Shown piece by piece: positions 37,059 through 45,734 of a stretch of DNA of 64,000 nt; positions within the stretch are counted from its first letter, which is position 1; the number at the start of each line of letters is the position of its first letter. Below the pieces are notes generated by a model, which was not told where the DNA came from, searched no databases, and worked only from the letters and a program-made list of their open reading frames with translations. Source of the DNA: Acidisoma cellulosilyticum (GTDB taxonomy: Bacteria > Pseudomonadota > Alphaproteobacteria > Acetobacterales > Acetobacteraceae). The stretch is taken from contig NZ_JAESVA010000003.1 in assembly GCF_020621385.1 (NCBI RefSeq), forward strand, positions 62,001-126,000. The letters run 5' to 3'. The position numbers and the translations under genes were made by a program.

Positions 37059-38198
37059 ATGGGCGCTGAACTCGTCTTTACCGGCGGGAGCATCGTCCTG
37101 GACGATCGCCTGGTGGAGGGCAGTCTGGCCGTCACAGGACCGCAGATCGCGGCCATCGATACCGGGCCAAGCCGTCTGAGCCGCGCGATCGATCTTGATG
37201 GCGATCTGCTGATCCCCGGCCTTATCGACCTGCATACCGACAATCTGGAACGCCAGGTGCTGCCGCGCGCGACCGCGCGCTGGCCCTCGCGCTCCGCCAT
37301 GATCGCCCATGACGCGCAATGCGCCGTCGCCGGGGTGACGACCGTTTTCGATTCCTTCTGCGTCGGCGACCTCGGCTTTCAGGAGGCGCGCACCCGCACC
37401 TTCGTCGAAGGCGTGGCGGACATGGATGAGCTGAGTGCCGCCGGGTTGCTTAAGTCGGAGCACCTTCTGCATCTGCGCTGCGAATTACCGGCGCCCGACA
37501 TGGAGGCGCTGTTCCTGCCCTATGCCGATCATGCCCGCCTGGCGCTGGTCAGCCTGATGGACCATTCGCCCGGCGTCGGCCAATGGGGCGATGTGGAGAA
37601 ATACCGGGATCTTCTGCGGCGCGACGGCCTGACGGAGGAGGAGGTCGAGACCAAGCTGGCCCAGCAGCGCGCCACCCGTGTCCGCTGGCGCAGCCATAAC
37701 CGGCAGGTCGTGCTGAGTAAGATGCAGGGTCGCGCCACGGTGCTGGCCAGCCATGACGACCGCACGCTGGACGACATCGCCGAGAATGCGGCCGACGGTA
37801 TCCGTATCGCGGAATTTCCCGTCACCATGGCGGCGGCCCAGGCCGCCCGGAGCCAAGGCATGCAGACCATTGCCGGCGCGCCGAATGTTGTGCGCGGAGG
37901 GTCTCATTCCGGCAATGTCTCGGCCGCCGATCTGCTGCGGGCTGGCGCGGTCGATGCCTTCGCGTCGGACTATGTGCCGGCGGCGATGCTGGAAGCCGCC
38001 ATCATGGCGACGACGATCGCGGATCTGTCGCTGCCTCAGGCGATTGCGTTGGTGACAGATCATCCCGCCCGCATGGCCGGCCTGTCGGATCGGGGACGGA
38101 TCGCCACAGGACTGCGCGCCGATCTGGTCCGCGTGCGGATCTATAACGGGATGCCCATCGTGCGGGGCGTCTGGCGGCATGGGGAGCGCGTGGCATGA
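37059..38198 (+). CDS. phnM: Alpha-D-ribose 1-methylphosphonate 5-triphosphate diphosphatase
   Basis: Amidohydrolase of the carbon-phosphorus lyase pathway; it removes pyrophosphate from ribose 1-alkylphosphonate 5-triphosphate. 379 residues, as in E. coli (378). Motifs: PGLIDLHTDNLERQVLPR (about 56), VTTVFDSFCVGD (about 96), SLMDHSPGVGQW (about 165), and ASDYVPAAML near 307. Start at 37059 gives the exact family N-terminus. Overlaps the next gene by 4 bp. None of phnG-L is visible. Confidence 0.93.
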   Translation: MGAELVFTGGSIVLDDRLVEGSLAVTGPQIAAIDTGPSRLSRAIDLDGDLLIPGLIDLHTDNLERQVLPRATARWPSRSAMIAHDAQCAVAGVTTVFDSFCVGDLGFQEARTRTFVEGVADMDELSAAGLLKSEHLLHLRCELPAPDMEALFLPYADHARLALVSLMDHSPGVGQWGDVEKYRDLLRRDGLTEEEVETKLAQQRATRVRWRSHNRQVVLSKMQGRATVLASHDDRTLDDIAENAADGIRIAEFPVTMAAAQAARSQGMQTIAGAPNVVRGGSHSGNVSAADLLRAGAVDAFASDYVPAAMLEAAIMATTIADLSLPQAIALVTDHPARMAGLSDRGRIATGLRADLVRVRIYNGMPIVRGVWRHGERVA

Positions 38199-38884
38199 AC
38201 CTGGCCCCGGGGTTTCGCGTGGCGGTGTATTACGCGCCTGACCGCATCGACCCGCTTTGGACTGCCGGCTGCCAATGGCTGGGGCGCGACCCTGAAAGCG
38301 GCGCGGCGTTTCAGCCGCCCGAGGCGGTGACCGCACCTGACCTCATCAAAGACCCGTCAGGCTATGGCTTTCATGGCACCCTGAAACCGCCGATGCGCTT
38401 GGCGGAGGGTTTGACCTATGCGGCTTTTGTCGACTCGGTACAAACCCTGGCGAGGGGTCTGAAACCCTTCGCCATGCCGCGCCTGTCCGTCCAGAATCTG
38501 CACGGCTTTATCGCCGTGCGGGACGCGGAACCGAGCCCCGACTTGCAGGCATTGGCTGATATCGTGGTCGCTCAGCTCGACGATTGGCGCGCGATGCCGA
38601 GCGAGGCGGAACTGGCCAAGCGCCGGAAAGCCGGTTTGTCGGCCGCGCAAGAGGCGATGCTGACGCGCTGGGGCTATCCTTACGTGTTTCAGCTCTGGCA
38701 GTTTCACCTCACCCTCAGCCGCCGGCTGGATGAGACCGAGATGACGCGACTGCTGCCCGCCGCCGAAGCGTTTTTTGCCCCGGCCCTGGCGCATAAGCGG
38801 GTCTGCAATAGCCTGGCTGTCTATATCCAGCCCGAAAGCGGCGCGCCCTTCACCCTATCGGCGCGCATCCCGTTTGAGGGGTAA
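38195..38884 (+). CDS. DUF1045 phosphonate-metabolism protein, 2H phosphoesterase-like
   Basis: A 229-residue protein coupled to phnM by an ATGA overlap. It has two H-x-T/S-like motifs, HGTLKPP (about 65) and FHLTLSRR (about 170), characteristic of 2H phosphoesterases, in the family often labelled putative phosphonate metabolism protein. In genomes with it, it may replace PhnP in opening the cyclic ribose 1,2-phosphate product. That substitution is my inference here. Confidence 0.82.
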   Translation: MNLAPGFRVAVYYAPDRIDPLWTAGCQWLGRDPESGAAFQPPEAVTAPDLIKDPSGYGFHGTLKPPMRLAEGLTYAAFVDSVQTLARGLKPFAMPRLSVQNLHGFIAVRDAEPSPDLQALADIVVAQLDDWRAMPSEAELAKRRKAGLSAAQEAMLTRWGYPYVFQLWQFHLTLSRRLDETEMTRLLPAAEAFFAPALAHKRVCNSLAVYIQPESGAPFTLSARIPFEG

Positions 38885-38924
38885 AATCTCTCGGATTGAT
38901 TGGATGCTTGTCCGCTGAAACGGC

Positions 38925-39692
38925 TCAACCAGCCTGCGCGGCGACGAGCTTCTGCAGATCGTCCAGGCTGATGGCACCCGGCACAAGCTGGGTGCCGACG
39001 ATGATGCCAGGCGTGCCGGTGATGCCGAGCTGCTGTGCCAAAGTGGTATTGGCCGCCAGACGCTGCCCGATGGCCGGGTCATCCATGTCACGGATCAGCT
39101 GGTCGCCGTTCAGGCCAAGCTGGGTGGCAAGGCTGCGCAGATGGGCTTCGGTGGGCGCCGCCTGCTGCGTCATCAGCGCCGCCTGCATCTTCTCATACCC
39201 GCCCTGGCGCTGGGCCGCGAGCAGCGCCCGCGCCTCCGTGACGCTGTTCTGGCCGAGGATCGGGATGTCCTTAAACACCACGCGGACATTAGGATCCTGC
39301 TTCACAAGGGCCGAGAATTCCGGCCGCATGACGCGGCAATAGGGGCAGCGCGTGTCATAGAATTCCACAACAGTAATCGGTGCCCGGGGGCTGCCTATCG
39401 AAGGATCGGCCGCATTATGCACGAGGTCCGCCTGGGCCGCCGCAATCGCCTTGCCCTGAACGGCGGCCTGGGATTGCTGGTCCTGCGCCTGCAGCGCGCC
39501 GATCGCCGCTCGGAGAATGGAGGGATCTTCAACCAGTTCCTGGCGGATAAGGCCGATGACGGCCGCGCGCTGCGCGGGTGACAGGGCCGAACCGTCCGCC
39601 GCCGAGGTGCTTTGCTGGGCAAAGACAGGGCCAGCCCAGGACGCCGATGCGAGAACCAGCCCAGCGGCCGCGAAAACAGAGCGATAGGACAT
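38925..39692 (-). CDS. DsbA-family thiol-disulfide protein (periplasmic)
   Basis: A 255-residue exported thioredoxin-fold protein. Signal peptide about 1-25 ending FAQQ, a helical N-terminal segment (RQELVEDPSILRAAIGALQ) like ScsC/Com1 proteins, then the active site FYDTRCPYCRVMRPEF with CPYC near residue 116, and the cis-Pro loop GITGTPGII near 228. It may catalyse disulfide formation or isomerisation. ATG at 39692 chosen; an upstream ATG (39716) would add eight residues before the signal. Confidence 0.86.
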   Translation of the reverse strand: MSYRSVFAAAGLVLASASWAGPVFAQQSTSAADGSALSPAQRAAVIGLIRQELVEDPSILRAAIGALQAQDQQSQAAVQGKAIAAAQADLVHNAADPSIGSPRAPITVVEFYDTRCPYCRVMRPEFSALVKQDPNVRVVFKDIPILGQNSVTEARALLAAQRQGGYEKMQAALMTQQAAPTEAHLRSLATQLGLNGDQLIRDMDDPAIGQRLAANTTLAQQLGITGTPGIIVGTQLVPGAISLDDLQKLVAAQAG

Positions 39693-39844
39693 GCCGGTCA
39701 CTTTCCACAGGAACACTCGATAAGCACGCCGGAAGCGCGCCCATGCGGTTGCCGCCGCATATGAAGCCGTTTATGGCACCCTTCCATAGCTTGGGCCAAT
39801 CCGGCCCCCGACCCCAACTGGAGTGGCGCGCCTTTCGCGCGAAG

Positions 39845-41338
39845 ATGATGATGGCAACTTTCCCGGCCTCGCCCATTCGGTTCTCGAAGAAGAAATCTCT
39901 CTTCCGGTCTACGGCGGCAATGGCATCCCTCGCTGTCAGCCTGAGCGGGTGCGGCATGTTCCACAACCGGCTGCCGGGTGCCGGCCCGAACCCGAATGAC
40001 GCGCCGGTGCCGGGTGTCGCGAAGGCCGATTGGTCCGGCGTCGTTATCGCCGACGAGCCCTTGGCAGCCGAAGCCGGGCGCGAGGTCCTGGCCAATGGCG
40101 GCACGGCCGCCGATGCCGCGACAGCGGTTGCCTTCGCATTGATGGTGACCTTGCCCTCCCGCGCCTCGCTCGGCGGCGGCGGCGGCTGCGTCGCCTTTTC
40201 GCCCTTCGTGAAAACGAACGGTGTCGCCTCACCGGAGACATTCGTCTTCACGTCGCCCTCCGCTTCGACCGCCGGCAGCCGTCCGGCCGCGGTGCCAATG
40301 ACGGCGCGCGGTCTGCTGCTGATGCAGGCAGTCTACGGCTATACGCCGATCCAGCAGCTGATCGGACCGGCCCAGCGCATGGCCGCCCTCGGCGTGCCGG
40401 TCTCCAAGGCACTCGCCAACGACCTTTCGGTCGTAGCCGGCCCGCTTCTGGCCGACCCCTCCGCCCGCGCCGTCTTCGCCGATGCCGCCGGGCAACCACT
40501 GCAAGCCGGCCAGACCATGGGGCAGCCGGATCTGGCCAATACGCTGGATACGCTTCGCACCCAGGGCGTCGCCGGCCTTTACCAAGGCGATCTGGCCCAG
40601 AGCTTCTCCCAGGCGTCCGCCCAGGCCGGCGGCCCGATCAGCTTGGCCGATCTGGCCCAAGCCGTGCCGCTGGAAGAAACCCCGTTGACCTTGCATGACG
40701 GCGGCAATGTCCTGAATTTCCTGCCGGATGATGGTGGCGTCGCCGCTGCGGCCGCTTACCAGCAACTGCGCAAGGACCCCGCGAATAGCGCCGGTGCCAA
40801 TAACGCGGCGCTGGCCGTCGCCAGCGCCTATCGCAACGGCGTCGATCAGGCCGATCCGAAGGCTTTGCTGAAGGATGCCAATCTTCCGGCCGGCAATCTG
40901 CCGCCGCTCGCCGCCTCGACCAGCTTCGTGACGCTGGACGGATCCGGCGCCGCCGTCGCCTGCAGCCTGACCATGAACAATCTGTTCGGCACCGGCCGTA
41001 TCGCGCCGGGCACCGGCATTCTGCTGGCCGCAGCGCCCGACCATGGCCGCGCGCCACTGCTCTCGCCCTTATTGATCTGGAACCGGCCCACGAATTCCAC
41101 CCGCGCTGTCATCGGCGCAACAGGCCAGGAAGGCGCGCCCTTGGCCGCCGGCACCGCTGCCTTTGACGCATTGGCCGATCGCGGCCGCGCCTTCGGCACG
41201 ACCGTGCCGGAGCCGGGTCGCATCAATGGCGTCAACTGTCCCGACCGCGTGCCGGGTGACTTCAAGAGCTGCGTCTGGGTCACCGATCCGCGTGGCGAGG
41301 GGCTGGCGATCGGTCACATCGGCAAGAAGTCCAATTAA
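39845..41338 (+). CDS. Gamma-glutamyltransferase-like lipoprotein (catalytic residues altered)
   Basis: A 497-residue protein with an N-terminal lipoprotein signal (KKKSLFRSTAAMASLAVSLSGC). The Ntn-hydrolase GGT fold is suggested by EAGREVLANGGTAADAATAVAF, LGGGGGCVAFSP and AACSLTMN-type segments: AVACSLTMNNLFGTGRIAPG. At the autoprocessing site the family has TTHxSVVD, but here it reads STSFVTLD near residue 358, so the Thr nucleophile is Ser and the His is lost. It is shorter than usual GGT (about 560-580). It may be inactive or have another amidase role. Start among three ATGs at 39845-39851. Confidence 0.75.
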   Translation: MMMATFPASPIRFSKKKSLFRSTAAMASLAVSLSGCGMFHNRLPGAGPNPNDAPVPGVAKADWSGVVIADEPLAAEAGREVLANGGTAADAATAVAFALMVTLPSRASLGGGGGCVAFSPFVKTNGVASPETFVFTSPSASTAGSRPAAVPMTARGLLLMQAVYGYTPIQQLIGPAQRMAALGVPVSKALANDLSVVAGPLLADPSARAVFADAAGQPLQAGQTMGQPDLANTLDTLRTQGVAGLYQGDLAQSFSQASAQAGGPISLADLAQAVPLEETPLTLHDGGNVLNFLPDDGGVAAAAAYQQLRKDPANSAGANNAALAVASAYRNGVDQADPKALLKDANLPAGNLPPLAASTSFVTLDGSGAAVACSLTMNNLFGTGRIAPGTGILLAAAPDHGRAPLLSPLLIWNRPTNSTRAVIGATGQEGAPLAAGTAAFDALADRGRAFGTTVPEPGRINGVNCPDRVPGDFKSCVWVTDPRGEGLAIGHIGKKSN

Positions 41339-41396
41339 AGCGTTTCCGGCGCGCATACGCTGACAGATACCGCTCTGGATTGTTGTTCTGCTCTAA
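41335..41396. repeat. Dispersed palindromic repeat, copy 3 (internally deleted)
   Basis: About 62 bp aligned to copy 2 in its + reading: AAGCGTTTCC..GCATACGCTGACAGATACCGC, TTGTTGTT, then CTGCTCTAA. It lacks about 45 bp covering the CAGTCAGAT hairpin of the full copies. The left edge overlaps the TAA stop of the GGT-like gene (41336-41338). Confidence 0.65.
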
Positions 41397-41414
41397 CCCA
41401 CGGGACCGCGCGGC

Positions 41415-42575
41415 ATGGTGCTGAAAATCGGGCGGGGGAGCGATATCCCGCCCTTCCGTGTGATGGATGTGATTGCCGCCGCCAATGCCCATGCGGCGAA
41501 ACGCGGGCCGCATGACCCACGCGTCATCCGCATGGAAGTCGGCCAGCCCGCGCTCGGCGCGCCATTTCAGGCGGTGGAGGCCGCGATGGCCGCGCTCCAT
41601 CGCGGCCATGCCTTGGGCTATACGGAAGCCTTCGGTCTGATCAGCCTGCGGCATCGCATCAGCCGGCATTACCAGGATTGGTACGGGACGCAGGTCGACC
41701 CCGCGCGGATCGCGGTGACGACGGGCGCATCGGGCGCTTTTCCGCTGGCTTTCCTCTCCGCCTTCGATCCGGGTGACAGCGTGGCGCTGGCCGCACCCTA
41801 TTACCCGCCTTACGTGAATATCCTGACGGCACTCGGCATGAAGCCGGTCATTCTGGAGACCGGGCCCGAGACGCGATTTCAGCCGACGGTCGCGATGCTG
41901 GAGACGCTCGATCCCAGGCCGGCCGGGCTGATCCTGGCCAGCCCCTGCAATCCGGCCGGGACCATGTTGCATCGGGATGAGCTGTCCGCCATCGCCCAGT
42001 GGTGCGACGCGAATGGCGTGCGGCTGGTCAGCGACGAGATTTATCACGGGCTGCATTATGACAGCCCGATCGCGACGGCGACGGCCTTCAGCCCCTCGGC
42101 CATCGTCATCAACAGCTTCTCGAAATACTTCTCCATGACCGGCTGGCGCGTCGGCTGGATGGTATTGCCCGAGGATCTCTGCCGTCCGGTGGAGCGACTG
42201 GCCCAAAACATGTTCATCAGCGCGCCGCATATCGCGCAGCTGACGGCCGAGGCTGCCTTCGATTGCGGACCAGAATTGGACGCGCGGCGGGACGGCTATC
42301 AACGCTCCCGCGATCTGCTGATGGAAGCGCTGCCCCGCGCTGGCTTCACGCGGCTGAGTGCCGCCGAAGGCGCCTTCTACCTCTATGCAGATATCAGCGA
42401 CCGTGGCGAGGCGAGCCCGGCCTTTTGCAATCGCATGCTGCAGGAGTTGAGTATTGCAGCCACACCAGGCGTCGATTTCGATGCCCGGCACGGCGAGCGT
42501 TTCGTCCGCTTCAGCTATTGCGGCGGCGAGGCCGAGGTGGCGGAAGCCGCCGAACGCCTGCTGCGCTGGTCCTAG
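41415..42575 (+). CDS. Class I/II PLP-dependent aminotransferase
   Basis: A 386-residue fold type I aminotransferase of the aspartate aminotransferase superfamily. Features: IRMEVGQPALGAP (about 39), PLP phosphate site TTGASGAFPLAFLS (about 100), LASPCNPAGTML with the conserved Asn (about 178), VSDEIYHGLHYD (about 208), SFSKYFSMTGWRVGWM with the Schiff-base Lys near 237, and the substrate Arg in ERFVRFSYC. Amino donor unknown. A terminator follows directly. Confidence 0.87.
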   Translation: MVLKIGRGSDIPPFRVMDVIAAANAHAAKRGPHDPRVIRMEVGQPALGAPFQAVEAAMAALHRGHALGYTEAFGLISLRHRISRHYQDWYGTQVDPARIAVTTGASGAFPLAFLSAFDPGDSVALAAPYYPPYVNILTALGMKPVILETGPETRFQPTVAMLETLDPRPAGLILASPCNPAGTMLHRDELSAIAQWCDANGVRLVSDEIYHGLHYDSPIATATAFSPSAIVINSFSKYFSMTGWRVGWMVLPEDLCRPVERLAQNMFISAPHIAQLTAEAAFDCGPELDARRDGYQRSRDLLMEALPRAGFTRLSAAEGAFYLYADISDRGEASPAFCNRMLQELSIAATPGVDFDARHGERFVRFSYCGGEAEVAEAAERLLRWS

Positions 42576-42587
42576 ATTTCCGAAACT

Positions 42588-42620
42588 AAAAAAGGGCGAC
42601 CCATGTGGGTCGCCCTTTTT
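42588..42620. terminator. Bidirectional rho-independent terminator
   Basis: AAAAAAGGGCGACCC (42588-42602) pairs with GGGTCGCCCTTTTT (42607-42620), loop ATGT. It lies between the convergent aminotransferase gene and pstA. Confidence 0.9.
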
Positions 42621-42643
42621 ATTTTTGGCTCTCTCAAAAAACG

Positions 42644-43528
42644 TCAGCCACCACGGACGCGCAGGATGGCGCGGGCGGCCAGATTGATCGCCAAGACCGT
42701 CATCATCACCAGCAGGGCGGCCGCGAAAGCCAGCGCATGGGCGGAAGCGAAGGGCTGGTTGATAAAGCTCCAGATCACATAGGTCAGATAGCCGATCGGG
42801 GAGCGCACGAGCTTTCCGTCCCACAGATAGTTCGACCAGCCGGCCGTGTAGATCAGCGGCGCCGTCTCACCCACGGAAATCGCGAGCGAGAGCAGCACGG
42901 CGGTCAGGATGCCCGGCAGGGCGACGGGCAGCAGCACGCGGAGCACGACCTTGCGATCCCCGGCACCAAGCGCATAGGCCGCTTCGCGCATGGGGATGGG
43001 GATCTGGCGCAGAACCAGCTCCGTCATCTTGGCCATATAGGGCAGGATCATGATGGCGAGGGTGATGGAGGCGGCCAAAACCGAGAATTGCCAGCCCAGC
43101 CAGATGACCATAGTCACATAGGAGAAATAGCCGAGCACGATGGAGGGCACGCCGGTCAGCACATCCGCGAGAAAGCGGACAGTCTGGCCGAAACGGCCAT
43201 CGCCGAACTCAGACAGATAGACGCCGGCGCCGACCCCGATGGGCACGCCGATGATCAGCGCGCCGATCGACAGCACGATCGTGCCTTCGATGGCGTTGAG
43301 CAGACCGCCGCTGACACCCTGGGTGACCTGGGTCAACAGATCCACGGACAGGGCCGAGAAGCCGCGCACCAGAACCAGCAGGATGATGTCGATCAGCGGT
43401 GCCGCGACGAGCAGAAAGCAGATGCCGCAGAAAGCCCAGCCCAGGCTGCTACGCAGCTTGCGGCCGGCGACGGCGCGGTGCTTCGTCGCTGCGCGATTGA
43501 AGCTGGGGGCGATTGCCACCTCAGTCAT
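42644..43528 (-). CDS. pstA: Phosphate ABC transporter permease PstA
   Basis: Inner-membrane subunit of the high-affinity phosphate transporter. 294 residues with six membrane helices; the EAA loop reads REAAYALGAGDRKVVLRVLLPVALPGI near residue 180 (partly quoted), and ISVGETAPLIYTAG near 225 is typical. Last gene before a terminator, so pstB and phoU are not in this operon. Confidence 0.93.
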   Translation of the reverse strand: MTEVAIAPSFNRAATKHRAVAGRKLRSSLGWAFCGICFLLVAAPLIDIILLVLVRGFSALSVDLLTQVTQGVSGGLLNAIEGTIVLSIGALIIGVPIGVGAGVYLSEFGDGRFGQTVRFLADVLTGVPSIVLGYFSYVTMVIWLGWQFSVLAASITLAIMILPYMAKMTELVLRQIPIPMREAAYALGAGDRKVVLRVLLPVALPGILTAVLLSLAISVGETAPLIYTAGWSNYLWDGKLVRSPIGYLTYVIWSFINQPFASAHALAFAAALLVMMTVLAINLAARAILRVRGG

Positions 43529-43597
43529 TGTCTCTGTCCCAAAACTCGAGAAGCGAGGGAAAAGGCGACGGCGTGTCGCCTGCTCCTGGTCAAAAAA

Positions 43598-44632
43598 CTA
43601 GCGGCTGACGCCCGCGCCTTTGCGCACCATCAGACGCGCGACGATATTGACGATGACCGTGATCACGAAAAGCACGATGGCAATTTCGGCGAGCGACTGC
43701 ACCGCAAGACCGGACTGATCCTGCTCGGCACTATCCAACTGCGACAGAATGAAGGAGGCCATGGTGCTGATCGGGCTCATGAGCGTCGTCGGCATGTAGT
43801 TCAGCGCACCGCCGGAGACCATGAGGACCGCCATCGTCTCCCCGAGTGCACGGCCGAGACCGAGGATGATGGCACCGATGATAGCCGGTCGGATCATGGG
43901 CAGCATGGTGAAGAAGACCATCTCGAACTTGGTCGTGCCAAGCGCGTAGGCGGCCTCTTTCGCTTCCTTGGGGATGCGGTTGAGCGCTTCGAAGACCGTG
44001 ATGGTGATGACGGGGATGACCATCAGCGCCAGCACGAGCGAGGAGGAGAGCAAGCCGAAGCCGCTGCCGCCGGCCTGCGCCAGAAAGGGAATGAAGGGGA
44101 AGACCGCGGCCAGGACAGGCGCGATGATATGGGCTGCGATCGGCACCAGGACGATAATGCCCCAGAGCCCGTAGACGACGCTGGGCACCACGGCCAGCAG
44201 TTCCACGACGATGGCGAAGGGCGTGCGCAGCACGCGCTTCACGCCTTCGGCCAGGAAGACCGCGATGCCGAGACTGATGGGCACCGCGACCAGAAGGGCA
44301 AGGAACGAGCTGGCGAGCGTTCCGGCTACGAAAACGAGGCAACCATAGGTTGCCCCGATCGGCGCCAGAACACCGTGACGCGGGACCGGATCAGCATAAA
44401 GATTGCCGAGGTCCCAGGTCTTGGTCAGCAAAAAGTCGATGCCGTTAAACCGGATCGCCGGCCAGGCATAGACGACAAGGAAAAGAAGCACCGCACCGAT
44501 GACGACCGGGATGACCCCGGCCAGACCGATCAATGTCATGCGAAAGGGGCTGATTGACCCCTTGCGCCCTTTTCCCTTCGCGACCGACCGGGCAAGCCCG
44601 GTCGGTGCGCTATCCATCTGCGCCTGGCTCAT
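43598..44632 (-). CDS. pstC: Phosphate ABC transporter permease PstC
   Basis: Second permease of the Pst system. 344 residues with six membrane helices after a basic N-terminus. Characteristic segments are AVVPSVVYGLWGIIVLVP (about 165), KEAKEAAYALGTTKFEMVFF (EAA loop, about 232) and GRALGETMAVLMVSGG (about 270). Starts 4 bp after pstS ends. Confidence 0.93.
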   Translation of the reverse strand: MSQAQMDSAPTGLARSVAKGKGRKGSISPFRMTLIGLAGVIPVVIGAVLLFLVVYAWPAIRFNGIDFLLTKTWDLGNLYADPVPRHGVLAPIGATYGCLVFVAGTLASSFLALLVAVPISLGIAVFLAEGVKRVLRTPFAIVVELLAVVPSVVYGLWGIIVLVPIAAHIIAPVLAAVFPFIPFLAQAGGSGFGLLSSSLVLALMVIPVITITVFEALNRIPKEAKEAAYALGTTKFEMVFFTMLPMIRPAIIGAIILGLGRALGETMAVLMVSGGALNYMPTTLMSPISTMASFILSQLDSAEQDQSGLAVQSLAEIAIVLFVITVIVNIVARLMVRKGAGVSR

Positions 44633-44636
44633 TAGA

Positions 44637-45734
44637 TCAGGAGGCGATCGTCGCGATGCGGGCGTGGCTCTGCATGCGGATCTTGTCCGGCAGGGCGACG
44701 AAATGCACCTTCGAGAGATAATCGCCGGTGCTGCCGCCCATCGGGTCGATCGCCCAGGTCAGCAGGCCCTTGATCGCCTTAGCAAGAGCAGCGTTGGGCT
44801 GCTTCGCGTTCACGATCGCATACTCGTAGTTGATGATCGGGTAGGCCATCTCGCCGTCCGCGAAGATCAGGCTGATGCGCTGATCGGCCGGGGTCGAGTC
44901 GATGAGGCCGGAAGCGGCGGCCACGATCGTCTGCGGGTTGGGCAGGACGAACTTGCCGGCCTTGTTCTGCAGCGGGGAAACGCCGAGGCCAGCGGCCTGG
45001 ACCTGCGCCAGGAAGCTCACGCCGACATAAGCGATCGAGTAGGGGTTCTGCGCCGTGGTCTGCACCATGCCCGGATTGCCGATGGCGCCGATGCCACCCT
45101 GAACCGCCGGCCAGCTGACCGTGGTGCCGTAGGCAACGCTGCTCGCCCATTCCGGGGTCGACTTGGACAGATACTGCGTGAAGATGAAGGTATCGCCGCT
45201 GCCATCCGTGCGGTGGATCGGCAGGATGGTGTGGTTCGGCAGAGCGACGCCCGGGTTAAGGGCCGCGATCGCCTTGTCGTTCCAGTTGGTGATCTTGCCG
45301 CTGTAGATGCCAGCGAGAACCGGGCCGCTCATCTGCAGCGCGCTGCCGTTCAGGCCGGGCAGGTTGTAGACGATATTCTGCGCGGAGATCGCGAGCGGGA
45401 TGTTCAGCATGGTCGGGTTCTTCTTGACCTGCGGACCGGCCATATAGGCGTCGGACGCACCGATCTGCGCGATGCCCGCGATCGCCTGGGCGATACCGGT
45501 GCCGCTGCCCGTGCTCTGCGTCGTGATGCGCAGGCTCGGGTCAATCTTGCTGTAGCCCTGAACCCAGAGGTTGAAGAGCGGGTAGAGCAGGCTGGAGCCG
45601 GTTTCCAGGATCGTCAGGCCAGCGGCCTGCGCGGCGCCAACAACGCCGGGAAGCGCGAGACCAACAGCCGCGAGGCTGACGGATTTAAGGAATTGAGCGC
45701 GCGTGAGGCGCGGGGCAAAAGTGCCGTCCGACAT
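44637..45734 (-). CDS. pstS: Phosphate ABC transporter substrate-binding protein PstS
   Basis: Periplasmic phosphate-binding protein. 365 residues. The signal region RAQFLKSVSLAAVGLALPGVVGAAQA ends near residue 38, followed by ILETGSSLLYPLFNLWVQGY and STGSGTGIAQAI, the phosphate-binding SGSG-type loop, then ITNWNDKAIAALNPG and HRTDGSGDTFIFTQYL. Start MSDGTFAPRL at 45734; a start at 45746 adds MEIV. Preceded by a triple Pho box. Confidence 0.92.
   Translation of the reverse strand: MSDGTFAPRLTRAQFLKSVSLAAVGLALPGVVGAAQAAGLTILETGSSLLYPLFNLWVQGYSKIDPSLRITTQSTGSGTGIAQAIAGIAQIGASDAYMAGPQVKKNPTMLNIPLAISAQNIVYNLPGLNGSALQMSGPVLAGIYSGKITNWNDKAIAALNPGVALPNHTILPIHRTDGSGDTFIFTQYLSKSTPEWASSVAYGTTVSWPAVQGGIGAIGNPGMVQTTAQNPYSIAYVGVSFLAQVQAAGLGVSPLQNKAGKFVLPNPQTIVAAASGLIDSTPADQRISLIFADGEMAYPIINYEYAIVNAKQPNAALAKAIKGLLTWAIDPMGGSTGDYLSKVHFVALPDKIRMQSHARIATIAS

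Noticed and set aside
41280-42824. A 514-codon frame antisense to the aminotransferase
   Set aside because: No domain, crosses the terminator and the sense gene has every catalytic motif.
42605-44557. A 650-codon open frame antisense to pstA and pstC
   Set aside because: Asp/His/Gln/Arg-rich shadow of two membrane proteins; sense frames are complete.
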